A stretch of 64,000 nt of DNA, taken from JAWKWA01 sp041397765 (GTDB lineage Bacteria > Pseudomonadota > Alphaproteobacteria > Rhizobiales > Hyphomicrobiaceae). Shown in pieces: positions 1 to 8,284 of the stretch; within the stretch, counting starts at the first letter, position 1; each line of letters opens with the position of its first letter. The position numbers and the translations under genes were made by a program. Location: assembly GCA_041397765.1 (NCBI GenBank), contig JAWKWA010000001.1, positions 1 to 64,000 of the forward strand, written 5' to 3'. The notes under the pieces are model-generated. The model did no database searches. It saw only the letters and a list, made by a program, of their open reading frames with translations, and was not told the origin of the DNA.

Positions 1-167
1 GTGGGCCCCGCGGGGTCCGTCAATTGCCGGCCACGAGCGTCAATCAGACGTGGCACCGCGCGCGCCTGATCGCTCGAGGCTGGCCCCGTCCAGGGCCGCC
101 GGAGACGTCGATCAGACCCGCACAACCATTCACGACGACCGTGCTCACGACGTCCGGGCGCCGGGCG

Positions 168-2849
168 TCAGCTCTTCTTCTTGCCGAGCAGCCGCTCCAA
201 AGCCTTCCTGGCTTCCACGCTACCGTCCGAGCCGTCCTTCATGTCGACGAGATCGGCAAGTGCGCGGCGGGCCCGCTCCTCGATGCTGAGCGCCTCGTCC
301 GCCGCCCCGGCGACCGTGGCGCCGGCATCGCCCGCATGATCGTCGGTGGCGCGGCCGACGGCGGAGCCCGAGGCCGCAGCGGCGGCGGCGGCGGCCGCAG
401 CAGCGGCCATGGCGGCCGAGGACGCCTGCCGGGCCTCCCGCGCCGCACTCTCGAGCACCTTCAGCCCGGTCGCGTGGCCGTTCATGTGACCGGCCTCGCC
501 CCGCTTCTCGGCGACGTGCCCCTCGCCGCCACGCGCCACCTGGGGCTCGACCGGCCGATCGGCCCGCTTTGCCGTGTCCGGCAGCCGTGCCGCCTCGGCC
601 TCCGCCGCCGCATGGGCGACATGCTGGCGCTCATCCTCGAGACGGCGCTCATCGCGAGCCGGCGCAGCCCGCACCTGGGTCGCGACTTCCTCGGCCTTGG
701 CGCCGAGGCCCGCCGACATGCCACCACCGCTCGCCACCGTGGCGCCCGGGCCGCCCTTGGTGTCGTCCGGGCCTGCGTCGACGGTGATGACAGGCTTCAT
801 CGCCATGAGCGTCTCGGCGCTCAGATGGCAGGCGATGCGATGCTTGCCGCTGAACTCGCGGACCGGCGGCAGCGTCGTGTCGCAGGTCCCCTTGATCGCA
901 TAGGCGCAGCGCGTCGAGAACGGGCAGCCCTTCGGCGGATTGGACGGCGAGGGCAGCTCGCCGGTCAGCAGCACCTTGCGCTTCGAGACCCGCACATCGG
1001 CGATCGGCACCGCCGAGAGCAGAGCCTCGGTATAGGGATGATAGGGCGGCGCGAACACCTCATCCGTGGTGCCCTGCTCCATGATCCGGCCGAGATACAT
1101 GACGACGATGCGGTCGGAGAGGTAGCGCACCACCGAAAGGTCGTGGCTGATGAACAGCATGGTCGTGCGATTGTCACGCTGGATGTCCATCAGCAGTTCG
1201 GTGACGGCGGCCTGCACCGACACGTCGAGCGCCGATACCGGCTCGTCGGCGATCACGACCTTGGGATTGCCGGCGAAGGCGCGGGCGATGCCGATGCGCT
1301 GCTTCTGGCCGCCCGAGAGCTGGCGCGGCCGGCGATGCGCGAAGTCGCGCGGCAACTTGACGATGTCGAGCAGCTCGAGCACGCGCTCGCGCCGGCGCCG
1401 CGCATTGGGCTCGGTGCCGAAGCGCTTGAGCACGCGCGCCACCTGGGAGCCGACGCTGTGGCTGGGGTTCAGCGTGTCGAACGGGTTCTGGAACACCATC
1501 TGCAGGTTGGCGATGGTCTTGCGGTCGCGCTTGTTGACCGGCACCTGGCCGAGATCGAGATCGCCGAGCAGCACCTGGCCGCCGGTCGCCTCCTCGAGGC
1601 CCATCAGCACGCGCGCGAAGGTCGATTTTCCGCAGCCCGATTCGCCGACGATGGCGACCGTCTCGGCCTCGCGGGCCTCGAAGGTCAGCTCCTCGTTGGC
1701 CTTGATGGTGCGCTTCTCGCCGCCCATCAGCGACAGGCCGCCGACCTCGATCTCGTAGTGCTTCTTCAGCTCCTCGACGCGCAGCACCACCTCGCCGGTC
1801 TTGATCGGCGCCCGCTTCTTGTCGCTGGCGGCGGCGGCCGCCCAGTCGATCTCGCCGATCCTGAGGCAGCGCGAGAAATGATCGTCGTCGCCGCCGATCC
1901 CCATCATGTCGATGGTGCCCTTGTCGCAGCGCCCCTTGGAAAAATGCGCGCAGCGCGGACCGAAGGTGCAGCCGGGCGGACGCTGATGCGGCAGCGGCAA
2001 CTGACCGGGAATGGCGATCAGCGGGCGGGCATTCTTGTCGGCGCCGGGCACCGGGATCGAGGAGAAGAGGCCCTGCGTGTAGGGATGGCGCATGCGGCGG
2101 AACACATCGCCGATCTCGCCGACCTCGACCGCCTGGCCCGAATACATCACCGTGATGCGGTCGCAGGTCTCGGAGATCAGGCCGAGATTGTGCGAGATGT
2201 AGATCATCGAGGTGCCGAACCTGGCCGAGATCTCCTTGATGAGCTCGACGATGCCGGCCTCCACCGTCACGTCGAGCGCCGTCGTCGGCTCGTCGAGCAG
2301 GAGGAGCTTGGGATTGGACAGCAGCGCCATGGCGATGACGGCGCGCTGCTGCTGGCCGCCCGAGATCTGGTGCGGATAGGAGTGCATGATGCGCGCCGGA
2401 TCGGGGATGCGCACGTTGGAGAGCATCGCCTCGGCCCGCTCGCGCGCCTCGCGCCGGCTGACGCCCTCGTGATAGATCGGCACCTCGGCGAGCTGGTCGC
2501 CGATCCGCATCGAGGGATTGAGCGAGCTCATCGGCTCCTGATAGACCATCGAGATCTGCGAGCCGCGGATGGCGCGCAGCTCCGGCTCGCTCATCTTGCG
2601 GATGTCCCGGCCCTCGAACAGGATCTCGCCGCCGACGATGGCGCCGTTCTTGCCGAGATAGTTCATGATGGCGAAGGCGACCGTCGACTTGCCGCAGCCC
2701 GATTCGCCGACGATGCCATGCGCCTCGCCCGGCATCAGCTTCAGGTTGAAGTCCTTGACCGCCGGGATCTCGCCCGTCCTCGTAAAATACGAGATGGAGA
2801 GATTGCGGCATTCGAGGACCGGGGGGGCCGCAGATTTCGCATTCGCCAT
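168..2849 (-). CDS. Fused DppD-DppF type ABC transporter ATP-binding protein
   Basis: Supplies both ATPase halves of a dipeptide/oligopeptide-type (PepT family) ABC importer at the inner membrane. Two complete nucleotide-binding domains lie in one 893-residue chain. Domain 1 has Walker A GESGCGKST (about 48-56), signature SGGQQQR (163-169) and Walker B LLLLDEPT (182-189). Domain 2 has Walker A at 402-410, SGGQKQR at about 512-518 and ADEPVSALD near 534-542. Each is followed by the Cys-bearing OppD/F C-terminal segment (for example CPFSTRC). After about residue 690 comes a roughly 200-residue tail rich in Ala and charged residues with a long poly-Ala run, ending in a basic KKKS; this is not part of the family fold. 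The gene is last in the order dppB, dppC, ATPase and starts 6 nt after the dppC stop. Family assignment is secure; the substrate is unknown. Confidence 0.93.
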   Translation of the reverse strand: MANAKSAAPPVLECRNLSISYFTRTGEIPAVKDFNLKLMPGEAHGIVGESGCGKSTVAFAIMNYLGKNGAIVGGEILFEGRDIRKMSEPELRAIRGSQISMVYQEPMSSLNPSMRIGDQLAEVPIYHEGVSRREARERAEAMLSNVRIPDPARIMHSYPHQISGGQQQRAVIAMALLSNPKLLLLDEPTTALDVTVEAGIVELIKEISARFGTSMIYISHNLGLISETCDRITVMYSGQAVEVGEIGDVFRRMRHPYTQGLFSSIPVPGADKNARPLIAIPGQLPLPHQRPPGCTFGPRCAHFSKGRCDKGTIDMMGIGGDDDHFSRCLRIGEIDWAAAAASDKKRAPIKTGEVVLRVEELKKHYEIEVGGLSLMGGEKRTIKANEELTFEAREAETVAIVGESGCGKSTFARVLMGLEEATGGQVLLGDLDLGQVPVNKRDRKTIANLQMVFQNPFDTLNPSHSVGSQVARVLKRFGTEPNARRRRERVLELLDIVKLPRDFAHRRPRQLSGGQKQRIGIARAFAGNPKVVIADEPVSALDVSVQAAVTELLMDIQRDNRTTMLFISHDLSVVRYLSDRIVVMYLGRIMEQGTTDEVFAPPYHPYTEALLSAVPIADVRVSKRKVLLTGELPSPSNPPKGCPFSTRCAYAIKGTCDTTLPPVREFSGKHRIACHLSAETLMAMKPVITVDAGPDDTKGGPGATVASGGGMSAGLGAKAEEVATQVRAAPARDERRLEDERQHVAHAAAEAEAARLPDTAKRADRPVEPQVARGGEGHVAEKRGEAGHMNGHATGLKVLESAAREARQASSAAMAAAAAAAAAAAASGSAVGRATDDHAGDAGATVAGAADEALSIEERARRALADLVDMKDGSDGSVEARKALERLLGKKKS

Positions 2850-2855
2850 CTGAGG

Positions 2856-3743
2856 TCAATCCTTCAAGCTGATCTCGCGGATGCCGTCGGCCAGCAGGCT
2901 GAACCCGACGACGAGCGATGAAAGCGCGAATGCGGGAATGAGTGCCATGTGCACCTGGCCGCCGAGCAGATAGCTGTAGGTATCCCTGATCATGCCGCCC
3001 CAATCGGGATCCGGCGGCCGCAGGCCGACACCGAGAAAGCCGAGAATGCCGATGGTGATGGCGGTGTAGCCCATCCTGAGGCAGGCATCGACGATGAGGG
3101 GCCCGCGCGCGTTCGGCAGGATCTCGACCAGCATGATGTACCAGCCCGGCTCGCCACGCATCTTGGCGGCCGCGACATAGTCCTTCTCGCGCAATTCCAG
3201 CGTCTGGCTGCGGACGAGGCGCGCCACCTGCGGCGCTGCGATGAAGGTGACGGCGACGATGATGTTGAGCGCCGAGGGGCCGAACTTCATCATGATGATG
3301 ACGTAGAGCACGAGGACCGGGAACGACAGGATCACGTTGCAGAGCTGCATGATGATGGTGTCGAACCAGCCGCGGTAATAGCCCGCGAGGAGCCCGAGAA
3401 CGCTGCCGGCGACGTAGCCGCACAGCGTGGCGAGCGGCGCGATCGAGAGCACGATGCGCGAGCCCCACATGATGCGCGAGAGGATGTCGCGAGCCTGATC
3501 GTCGGTGCCGAACCAGTGGGCGGCCGAGGGCGGTGCCGCCACGCCGGTCTCGAAGATGTTCTGGTTGGGATCGTAGGGCGCAAGGAAGGGCGCCGTCAGC
3601 GCGATGATCACCCAGAACAGCACGATGAAGGCGCCGACCGTGCCGACGCTCGATTCGCGGATCAGCATTACCGACTTCAGCCAGCCCGGCACGATGGAGG
3701 TGGTCCGCGCGCGGGCTCCGGCTGGAATTGTTTCGACGCTCAT
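2856..3743 (-). CDS. ABC transporter permease, DppC type
   Basis: Inner-membrane permease (295 residues) of the peptide-type importer whose other subunits flank it. A cytoplasmic N-terminus leads into a first membrane helix (VGAFIVLFWVIIALTAPFLA), then the FGTDDQARDILSR motif typical of DppC/OppC, a cluster of helices, and the EAA cytoplasmic loop seen as AAKMRGEPGWYIMLVEILPN. It is expected to pair with the upstream DppB-like subunit and dock on the fused ATPase. The gap to dppB is about 64 nt and the gap to the ATPase gene is 6 nt, consistent with one transcript. No binding-protein gene lies within the window next to it. Confidence 0.93.
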   Translation of the reverse strand: MSVETIPAGARARTTSIVPGWLKSVMLIRESSVGTVGAFIVLFWVIIALTAPFLAPYDPNQNIFETGVAAPPSAAHWFGTDDQARDILSRIMWGSRIVLSIAPLATLCGYVAGSVLGLLAGYYRGWFDTIIMQLCNVILSFPVLVLYVIIMMKFGPSALNIIVAVTFIAAPQVARLVRSQTLELREKDYVAAAKMRGEPGWYIMLVEILPNARGPLIVDACLRMGYTAITIGILGFLGVGLRPPDPDWGGMIRDTYSYLLGGQVHMALIPAFALSSLVVGFSLLADGIREISLKD

Positions 3744-3807
3744 GTCTCGCGGCCTGTCGTTTGAAGCGGAATCTCGTCTGTCTCGGCCGGGCCGATCGGT
3801 GGCGGCC

Positions 3808-4779
3808 TCAACTGAAGCGGATCCTGGGATTGAGCATCATGTAGGCGAAATCGCCGAGCATCTGCGAGACGACGACGATCAGCACGGCGAACAGCGAGGC
3901 GGCCTCCACGGTCGCGACGTCCTTGTAGAGCGAGGCCTCGACGATCATGCGGCCGAAACCCGGCATGGCGAACACCGACTCGACCACGACGACGCTCGTG
4001 AAGAGGAAGTTGAGCTGCAGGAGGATCGCCGTGAACGGCGTGATGAGCGCGTTGCGCAGCGCGTGCCGCACGATCACCTCGCGGAAGGACAACCCCTTCA
4101 GCATGGCGGTGCGGATATAGGGGCTCGTCATCACCTCGACCATCGAGGCGCGCACCATGCGCACGAGATAGCCGAGATAATAGGCCATCAGCGTGCCGAC
4201 CGGCAGGACGAGCTGCATCCAGATCGGCCAGGGCCCCGAGGAATCGAGCGGCGCGGTTCCCGGCAGGATGCCGAAGCCGACGACGAAGATCGTCAGGAGG
4301 ATGGCGCCCATGGCGAATTCGGGCATCGAGGTCAGGACCGTGCTCGAGACAGAGATGGTCCGGTCGAGCCGCGAGCCCTCGCGCATGCCGGCGAAGACGC
4401 CGAGAATGACCGAAAGGGGCGCGATGATCGAGAAGGCGATGAGCGCGAGCAGGCCGGTATTGCCGATGCGGTCCCAGATGAAGGTGTTGACCTGCGTCTT
4501 CCAGAGCGGCGAATAGCCGAGATTGCCCTGAAGAATGCCGTCGACCTTGCCGGTATGGTCGGGCACGACGCCGAGCCAGGAGCCGTAACGAACGAGGAAC
4601 GGCCGGTCGAGACCATGCTGCTCGCGATATTTCTGGAGCTGCAGCTCGGTTGCGAACTGGCCGAGCGCACTACGCGCCACGTTGCCCGGCGAAAGCTCGA
4701 ACGTCAGGAAGATGAGGAACGACACGATCAGCATCGTCAGCACGAGGCCGACCAGGCGCTTCGCAAAGAACTTGAGCAT
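3808..4779 (-). CDS. ABC transporter permease, DppB type
   Basis: First gene of the transporter run and partner permease to the DppC-like subunit. The 323-residue protein opens with MLKFFAKRLVGLVLTMLIVS, the usual DppB N-terminal helix, followed by a periplasmic loop containing GLDRPFLVRYGSWL, then about five more helices and the EAA-type loop AMLKGLSFREVIVRHALRNA. An in-frame TTG lies 21 nt further upstream, but the ATG used here has AGGGAG about 6 nt before it and matches the family start. The preceding 266-nt gap to the oxidoreductase gene is the likely place for a separate promoter. Confidence 0.92.
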   Translation of the reverse strand: MLKFFAKRLVGLVLTMLIVSFLIFLTFELSPGNVARSALGQFATELQLQKYREQHGLDRPFLVRYGSWLGVVPDHTGKVDGILQGNLGYSPLWKTQVNTFIWDRIGNTGLLALIAFSIIAPLSVILGVFAGMREGSRLDRTISVSSTVLTSMPEFAMGAILLTIFVVGFGILPGTAPLDSSGPWPIWMQLVLPVGTLMAYYLGYLVRMVRASMVEVMTSPYIRTAMLKGLSFREVIVRHALRNALITPFTAILLQLNFLFTSVVVVESVFAMPGFGRMIVEASLYKDVATVEAASLFAVLIVVVSQMLGDFAYMMLNPRIRFS

Positions 4780-5045
4780 GCGCGCTCCCTGCTCCCCCAA
4801 TTTCGTTCTTGTTTCGGACTAGGTTACACAATGGGTCCGCGCTCGCAATCACAAATATGTTCCAGCGCCAGTGGCTTGGTGCGCGAGCTTAACGGCGAGG
4901 CCTGTTCGCTTCCACGCGGACAGGGGTCCGGGCCGTCGCGGCGCCGCTTCCCGGCGGCTCATGTTGCGCCGCAGCATCCGCGAACGGGGCAAGCGCATGC
5001 TTGCGCGCCGCCGCCGCTTGGTTGCAGGGGCGGCCGAGCCATGCC
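4780..5045. other. Intergenic region between dppB-like gene and flavin oxidoreductase
   Basis: Non-coding 266 nt lying between two minus-strand genes. The part nearest the permease gene is less GC-rich than its surroundings and is a plausible promoter region, although no convincing -35/-10 pair was picked out. At 4989-5004 there is a perfect hairpin, GCAAGC-GCAT-GCTTGC, without a following T-run, so it is not a canonical terminator. No credible reading frame was seen. Confidence 0.4.
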
Positions 5046-7010
5046 TCAGAGCCGGGCGCCGATCTTCAGCCCCTCGAGCACGGCCTCCTCGGCGGTGCGC
5101 GGTGTCAACGCATCGCCGACGACGTGGACATCGCCCCGCCAGCCCTCGAGCTCGGCCTCGAGCCCGCCCTCGCGGTCGTGGCCGAGCGAGAGGACGAGCG
5201 TGTCCATGTCCTCGAGCACGAGCGGCTCGCCATTGGCGACATGCTGGAAGTAGGCCGTGCCGCCATCGGCGCCGTAGAGCCGGTGATAGGTGCGGATCTC
5301 GACGCCGAGCTTCTGCACCCGTCCGACGGTGTGATCGCGGACGTACCAGGGCAGGGTCTCGCCGGCCATGACGCCGTCGACACAGAGCCGGACGCTGCAG
5401 CCCTCCGTCGCCAGCTTCTCCGCGAGCCCGAGCCCGATCCAGTCGCACCGCCAGTCGGCGATGACGACGCGCTGCCCGACATTGACCTCGCCCTTCAGCA
5501 CCTGCCAGGCATCGACCACATAGGCCTCGTCCCGACCCTCGAAATCGGGACGGCGCGGCCGCCCGCCGGTGGCGACGACGACCGCGTCGGGGGCCTCGGC
5601 CTCGACGAGGGCGCGGTCGACCGCCCGCCCCTTGACCAGCTTGACGCCGGCAAGCTCGGCCTCGCGGGCGAGATTGGTGGCGAGCCCGCCGAACTCGGCC
5701 CGCGTCGGCAGGAGCTGGGCGAGCAGCACCTGACCGCCGAGCTGGCGGCACCGCTCATAGAGCGTGACCTCGTGCCCGCGCGCCGCCAGCACCGCGGCCG
5801 CCTTCAGACCCGCCGGCCCGCCGCCCGCGACCAGCACCCGCTTCGCCGGTTCGGCTCGCCGCAACTCGCCGTACTGGCGCTCCCGCCCGGTCTCTGGATG
5901 CTGGATGCAGGAGATGCCGTAGCCCTTGTGGAAATGGCCGATGCAGGCCTGGTTGCAGGCGATGCAGGCCCGGATGTCGTCGATGCGGCCGGCCGCCGCC
6001 TTCGCCGGCATCTGCGGATCGGCGATCATCGCCCGCGTCATGCCGCAGACATCGGCCTCGCCGGCGGCCAGGATGCGCTCGGCGATCTGCGGCTGGTTGA
6101 TGCGGCCGGCGACGAGGACCGGCACGCCGACCGCGCGCTTCATGGCCGCCGAGAAGGGCGCGACATAGCCGGTGCCGATCGACATCGGCGGCACGATGTG
6201 CACGGCCCCCTGATAGCTCGCCGAGGTGCCGGCGATGACATTGAAATAATCGATCCCGCCCGCCGCCTCGAGCATGCGGCAGAAGCCGATCGCCTCCGCC
6301 TCCCCGAGCGGCTCGTGGTCCTTCTCGTCGCCCGTGATCCGCACGCCGACGACGAAGCCGGCACCCACTCTGGCGCGGATCGCCGCGATGGTCTCCTGCA
6401 GGAAGCGCAGGCGGTTCTCGGGCGAGCCGCCATAGCCGTCGGTTCTGAGGTTGAGCGCCGGATTGAGGAACTGGGCGGGCAGATAGCCGTGGCTCGCCAC
6501 CACCTCGCAGCCGTCGTAGCCGGCCTCTTCGAGCCGCCGCGCGCCCTCGCCATAGGCGGCGACGATCTCGCCGATCATGCCGAGCGACAGTGGCACCGGC
6601 AGCACGTGGAACCGCTCGTTGGGCACCGCGGAGGGCGCATAGGCGGCAGGGATCGAGCCGTCCTGGCCCTCCATGATCTCGCGGCCGGGATGGAAGAGCT
6701 GGCCGACGATCCGCGCACCATGGCGATGCACCGCCGCCGCCAGCCGCCGGAATCCGGGGATGAAGTGGTCGTCGTCGACCATCAGCACATGCGATGAATA
6801 GCGCGCGGTATGGTGCACGCCCGCGACCTGTGTGACGATGAGGCCGCAGCCACCCTTCGCGCGCGTCTCCTGATAGGCGATGAGCGCGTCCGACACCTCG
6901 CCCTGATGGGCGAGCGAGGTGTCGTGGCCGGTCGACATGATGCGGTTGCGAATGCTGGTACCGCCGATGCGGAGCGGCGAGAACAGGTGCGGGAAACTTG
7001 ATGCAGCCAT
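5046..7010 (-). CDS. FMN/FAD/Fe-S NADH:flavin oxidoreductase (OYE / 2,4-dienoyl-CoA reductase / trimethylamine dehydrogenase family)
   Basis: A 654-residue two-domain flavoprotein. The N-terminal (about 1-345) is an Old Yellow Enzyme TIM barrel, with SPLRIGGTSIRNRI at the start, ASHGYLPAQFLNPALN (about 172-187) and the DGYGGSPENRLRF loop (191-203) that binds FMN. A 4Fe-4S site follows as Cys349-X2-Cys352-X3-Cys356-X11-Cys368. The C-terminal half is an FAD/NAD domain beginning with the GGGPAG dinucleotide motif (396-401). This architecture is shared by dienoyl-CoA reductase, trimethylamine and histamine dehydrogenases and N-methylproline (betaine) demethylases. Which reaction it catalyses cannot be told from sequence alone. 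It sits upstream of the ABC transporter on the same strand and divergent from the SDR, so catabolism of an imported amine or N-methyl compound is an inference only. Confidence 0.88.
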   Translation of the reverse strand: MAASSFPHLFSPLRIGGTSIRNRIMSTGHDTSLAHQGEVSDALIAYQETRAKGGCGLIVTQVAGVHHTARYSSHVLMVDDDHFIPGFRRLAAAVHRHGARIVGQLFHPGREIMEGQDGSIPAAYAPSAVPNERFHVLPVPLSLGMIGEIVAAYGEGARRLEEAGYDGCEVVASHGYLPAQFLNPALNLRTDGYGGSPENRLRFLQETIAAIRARVGAGFVVGVRITGDEKDHEPLGEAEAIGFCRMLEAAGGIDYFNVIAGTSASYQGAVHIVPPMSIGTGYVAPFSAAMKRAVGVPVLVAGRINQPQIAERILAAGEADVCGMTRAMIADPQMPAKAAAGRIDDIRACIACNQACIGHFHKGYGISCIQHPETGRERQYGELRRAEPAKRVLVAGGGPAGLKAAAVLAARGHEVTLYERCRQLGGQVLLAQLLPTRAEFGGLATNLAREAELAGVKLVKGRAVDRALVEAEAPDAVVVATGGRPRRPDFEGRDEAYVVDAWQVLKGEVNVGQRVVIADWRCDWIGLGLAEKLATEGCSVRLCVDGVMAGETLPWYVRDHTVGRVQKLGVEIRTYHRLYGADGGTAYFQHVANGEPLVLEDMDTLVLSLGHDREGGLEAELEGWRGDVHVVGDALTPRTAEEAVLEGLKIGARL

Positions 7011-7155
7011 GGCCCAACTCCGCTCGATCGGATGACGCGCCCTCCGCTCGCCGGCCGGCGCTGGCGCAGTGGATCACCCGAGATGGACCGGATCTGCACC
7101 TCGCCTCGCGACGGCTTAGGCGCGGGCGCAGGCCGGCGGCAAGAGGAGAGTGAGC

Positions 7156-7914
7156 ATGATCGATCTGTCCGGACGGACAATCCTGGTGACCGGCGCCTCG
7201 CGCGGTATCGGTGCGGCGATCGCCGAGGCGGTCGGGAGCTGCGGCGCGACGGTGATCGCACATTACGGACGCAGCCGGGAGGCGGCCGAGGCCGTGGCCG
7301 GCCGGATCGGGCGGGCGCGCTGCCACCTCATCGAGGCCGATCTCGCCGCCGAGGACGGGCCCGAGCGGCTCTGGTCGGCCGCACTTGCCCTCGCACCGCG
7401 CATCGACGTGCTGGTCAACAATGCCGGCATCACCGCGGCGGCGCCGCTCGACTTGCCGATGGCGCAATGGCGGGAGGCATGGCGATCGGTTCTGCAGGTC
7501 AATCTGATGGCTCCGGCCGAGCTCTGCCGTCTCGCCATCCAGCATTTCCAGGCGACGGGCGGCGGGCGGATCGTCAATGTCTCGAGCCGGGCGGCCTTTC
7601 GCGGCGAGGCGCCCGACCAATGGCCCTATGGGGCATCCAAGGGCGCACTCGTCACGCTGACCAAGACCATCGCCCGCGGCTATGCACGGGATGGCATCCT
7701 CGCCTTCGGCATCGCCCCGGGATTTACCGATACCGACATGGCCTATGAGGGCGCCGACGAGGCGGCGATCGCCCGCATCCTCGCCGACATTCCCTTGGGC
7801 ACGATGGCGGCCCCCAAGGAGATCGGTGCGCTCGCCGCCTTCCTCGCCTCCGATCACGCCCGCCACCTGACCGGCGCCACTTTCGACGTCAACGGTGCAA
7901 GCTACGTGCGATAG
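7156..7914 (+). CDS. SDR-family NAD(P)-dependent oxidoreductase
   Basis: Classical short-chain dehydrogenase/reductase of 252 residues. Visible are the cofactor motif TGASRGIG (12-19), NNAG (88-91), the catalytic Ser pair at about 143-144, and Tyr158 with Lys162 in the YxxxK motif. The C-terminal GATFDVNGASYVR matches the FabG-like end. Overall it resembles 3-oxoacyl-ACP reductase-like SDRs, but the substrate is unknown. The ATG was chosen over a GTG 6 nt upstream because AAGAGGAG ends about 7 nt before the ATG and would be too close to the GTG. It is divergent from the flavin oxidoreductase across a 145-nt gap, suggesting a shared control region. Confidence 0.9.
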   Translation: MIDLSGRTILVTGASRGIGAAIAEAVGSCGATVIAHYGRSREAAEAVAGRIGRARCHLIEADLAAEDGPERLWSAALALAPRIDVLVNNAGITAAAPLDLPMAQWREAWRSVLQVNLMAPAELCRLAIQHFQATGGGRIVNVSSRAAFRGEAPDQWPYGASKGALVTLTKTIARGYARDGILAFGIAPGFTDTDMAYEGADEAAIARILADIPLGTMAAPKEIGALAAFLASDHARHLTGATFDVNGASYVR

Positions 7915-7940
7915 GGGACGCGCGAGCACGTCCGGTGCGA

Positions 7941-7973
7941 GAAAGAAAAGCGGGCACCCGTCAGGATGCCCGC
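7941..7973 (-). terminator. Rho-independent terminator of the small gene upstream of the LysR regulator
   Basis: Perfect 7-bp stem GCGGGCA/TGCCCGC (7950-7956 and 7967-7973). Read on the minus strand it is followed by TTTTCTTTC. It begins about 39 nt past the stop of the minus-strand small ORF, with the U-tract pointing in the right direction. Read on the plus strand, after the SDR gene, it lacks a T-run. Confidence 0.7.
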
Positions 7974-8011
7974 ACGGCCGCCGCCGGATCCGAGGTGCTG
8001 AAGCCAGCGTC

Positions 8012-8152
8012 TCAGCCGATCCGCTCCTCGTCGCGGAAGCGCCGGAACCACTCCGGCGATTCCTCCCGCGGCTGCGGCCGGCCGCTCTCGGCGCTGGTCA
8101 TGATCGACACGAAATCGACGAGACCGGCATAGGCGTGGGTGAGCCAGATCAT
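8012..8152 (-). CDS. Small protein of unknown function, divergent from LysR regulator
   Basis: Encodes 46 residues beginning MIWLTHAYAGLVDFVSIM and ending in a charged tail, FRRFRDEERIG. No family is recognised. The ATG here has a near-ideal AAGGAGG about 5 nt upstream. A GTG at 8200 would give a 62-residue version but has no ribosome-binding site. A convincing minus-strand terminator follows the stop, which supports a genuinely transcribed gene. It faces away from a GcvA-like LysR regulator, with a TGTAA-N7-TTACA site between them, so it may be a target of that regulator. The N-terminal stretch is hydrophobic and could be a short amphipathic or membrane helix. Confidence 0.6.
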   Translation of the reverse strand: MIWLTHAYAGLVDFVSIMTSAESGRPQPREESPEWFRRFRDEERIG

Positions 8153-8250
8153 GATGTCCTCCTTCGCTTCCTGGGCCGTGAAGCCCTTGTCTTGAAACAC
8201 AAAATGATCGATCCCCGGGCGCTGGACAAACGCCGTTTCCTACCCTCTCT

Positions 8251-8267
8251 TGTAAGTTTTTGTTACA
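8251..8267. promoter_or_regulatory. Candidate LysR-type operator (T-N11-A palindrome)
   Basis: TGTAA-N7-TTACA is a perfect 5-bp inverted repeat with the T-N11-A form used by LysR-type regulators. It lies 17 nt before the LysR ATG, in the AT-richest stretch of the divergent spacer. Its position fits autorepression plus control of the small gene. The match is by pattern only. Confidence 0.5.
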
Positions 8268-8284
8268 TATGAGAGCGTGCCGGC

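Noticed and set aside
360..420. GC-rich trinucleotide-like repeat
   Set aside because: It encodes the poly-Ala run of the ATPase tail, so it is coding sequence rather than an independent repeat element.
24..2921. Very long open frame antisense to the ABC ATPase gene
   Set aside because: In GC-rich DNA, antisense frames stay open by codon bias. Its residues are Arg/Asp/His-rich shadow sequence with no family motif, while the other strand encodes two full ABC domains. The same applies to long antisense frames over the suf, gyrB, carbamoyltransferase and acyl-CoA genes.
4989..5004. Hairpin as terminator of the flavin oxidoreductase gene
   Set aside because: Stem is perfect but short and no T-run follows in the minus-strand direction.
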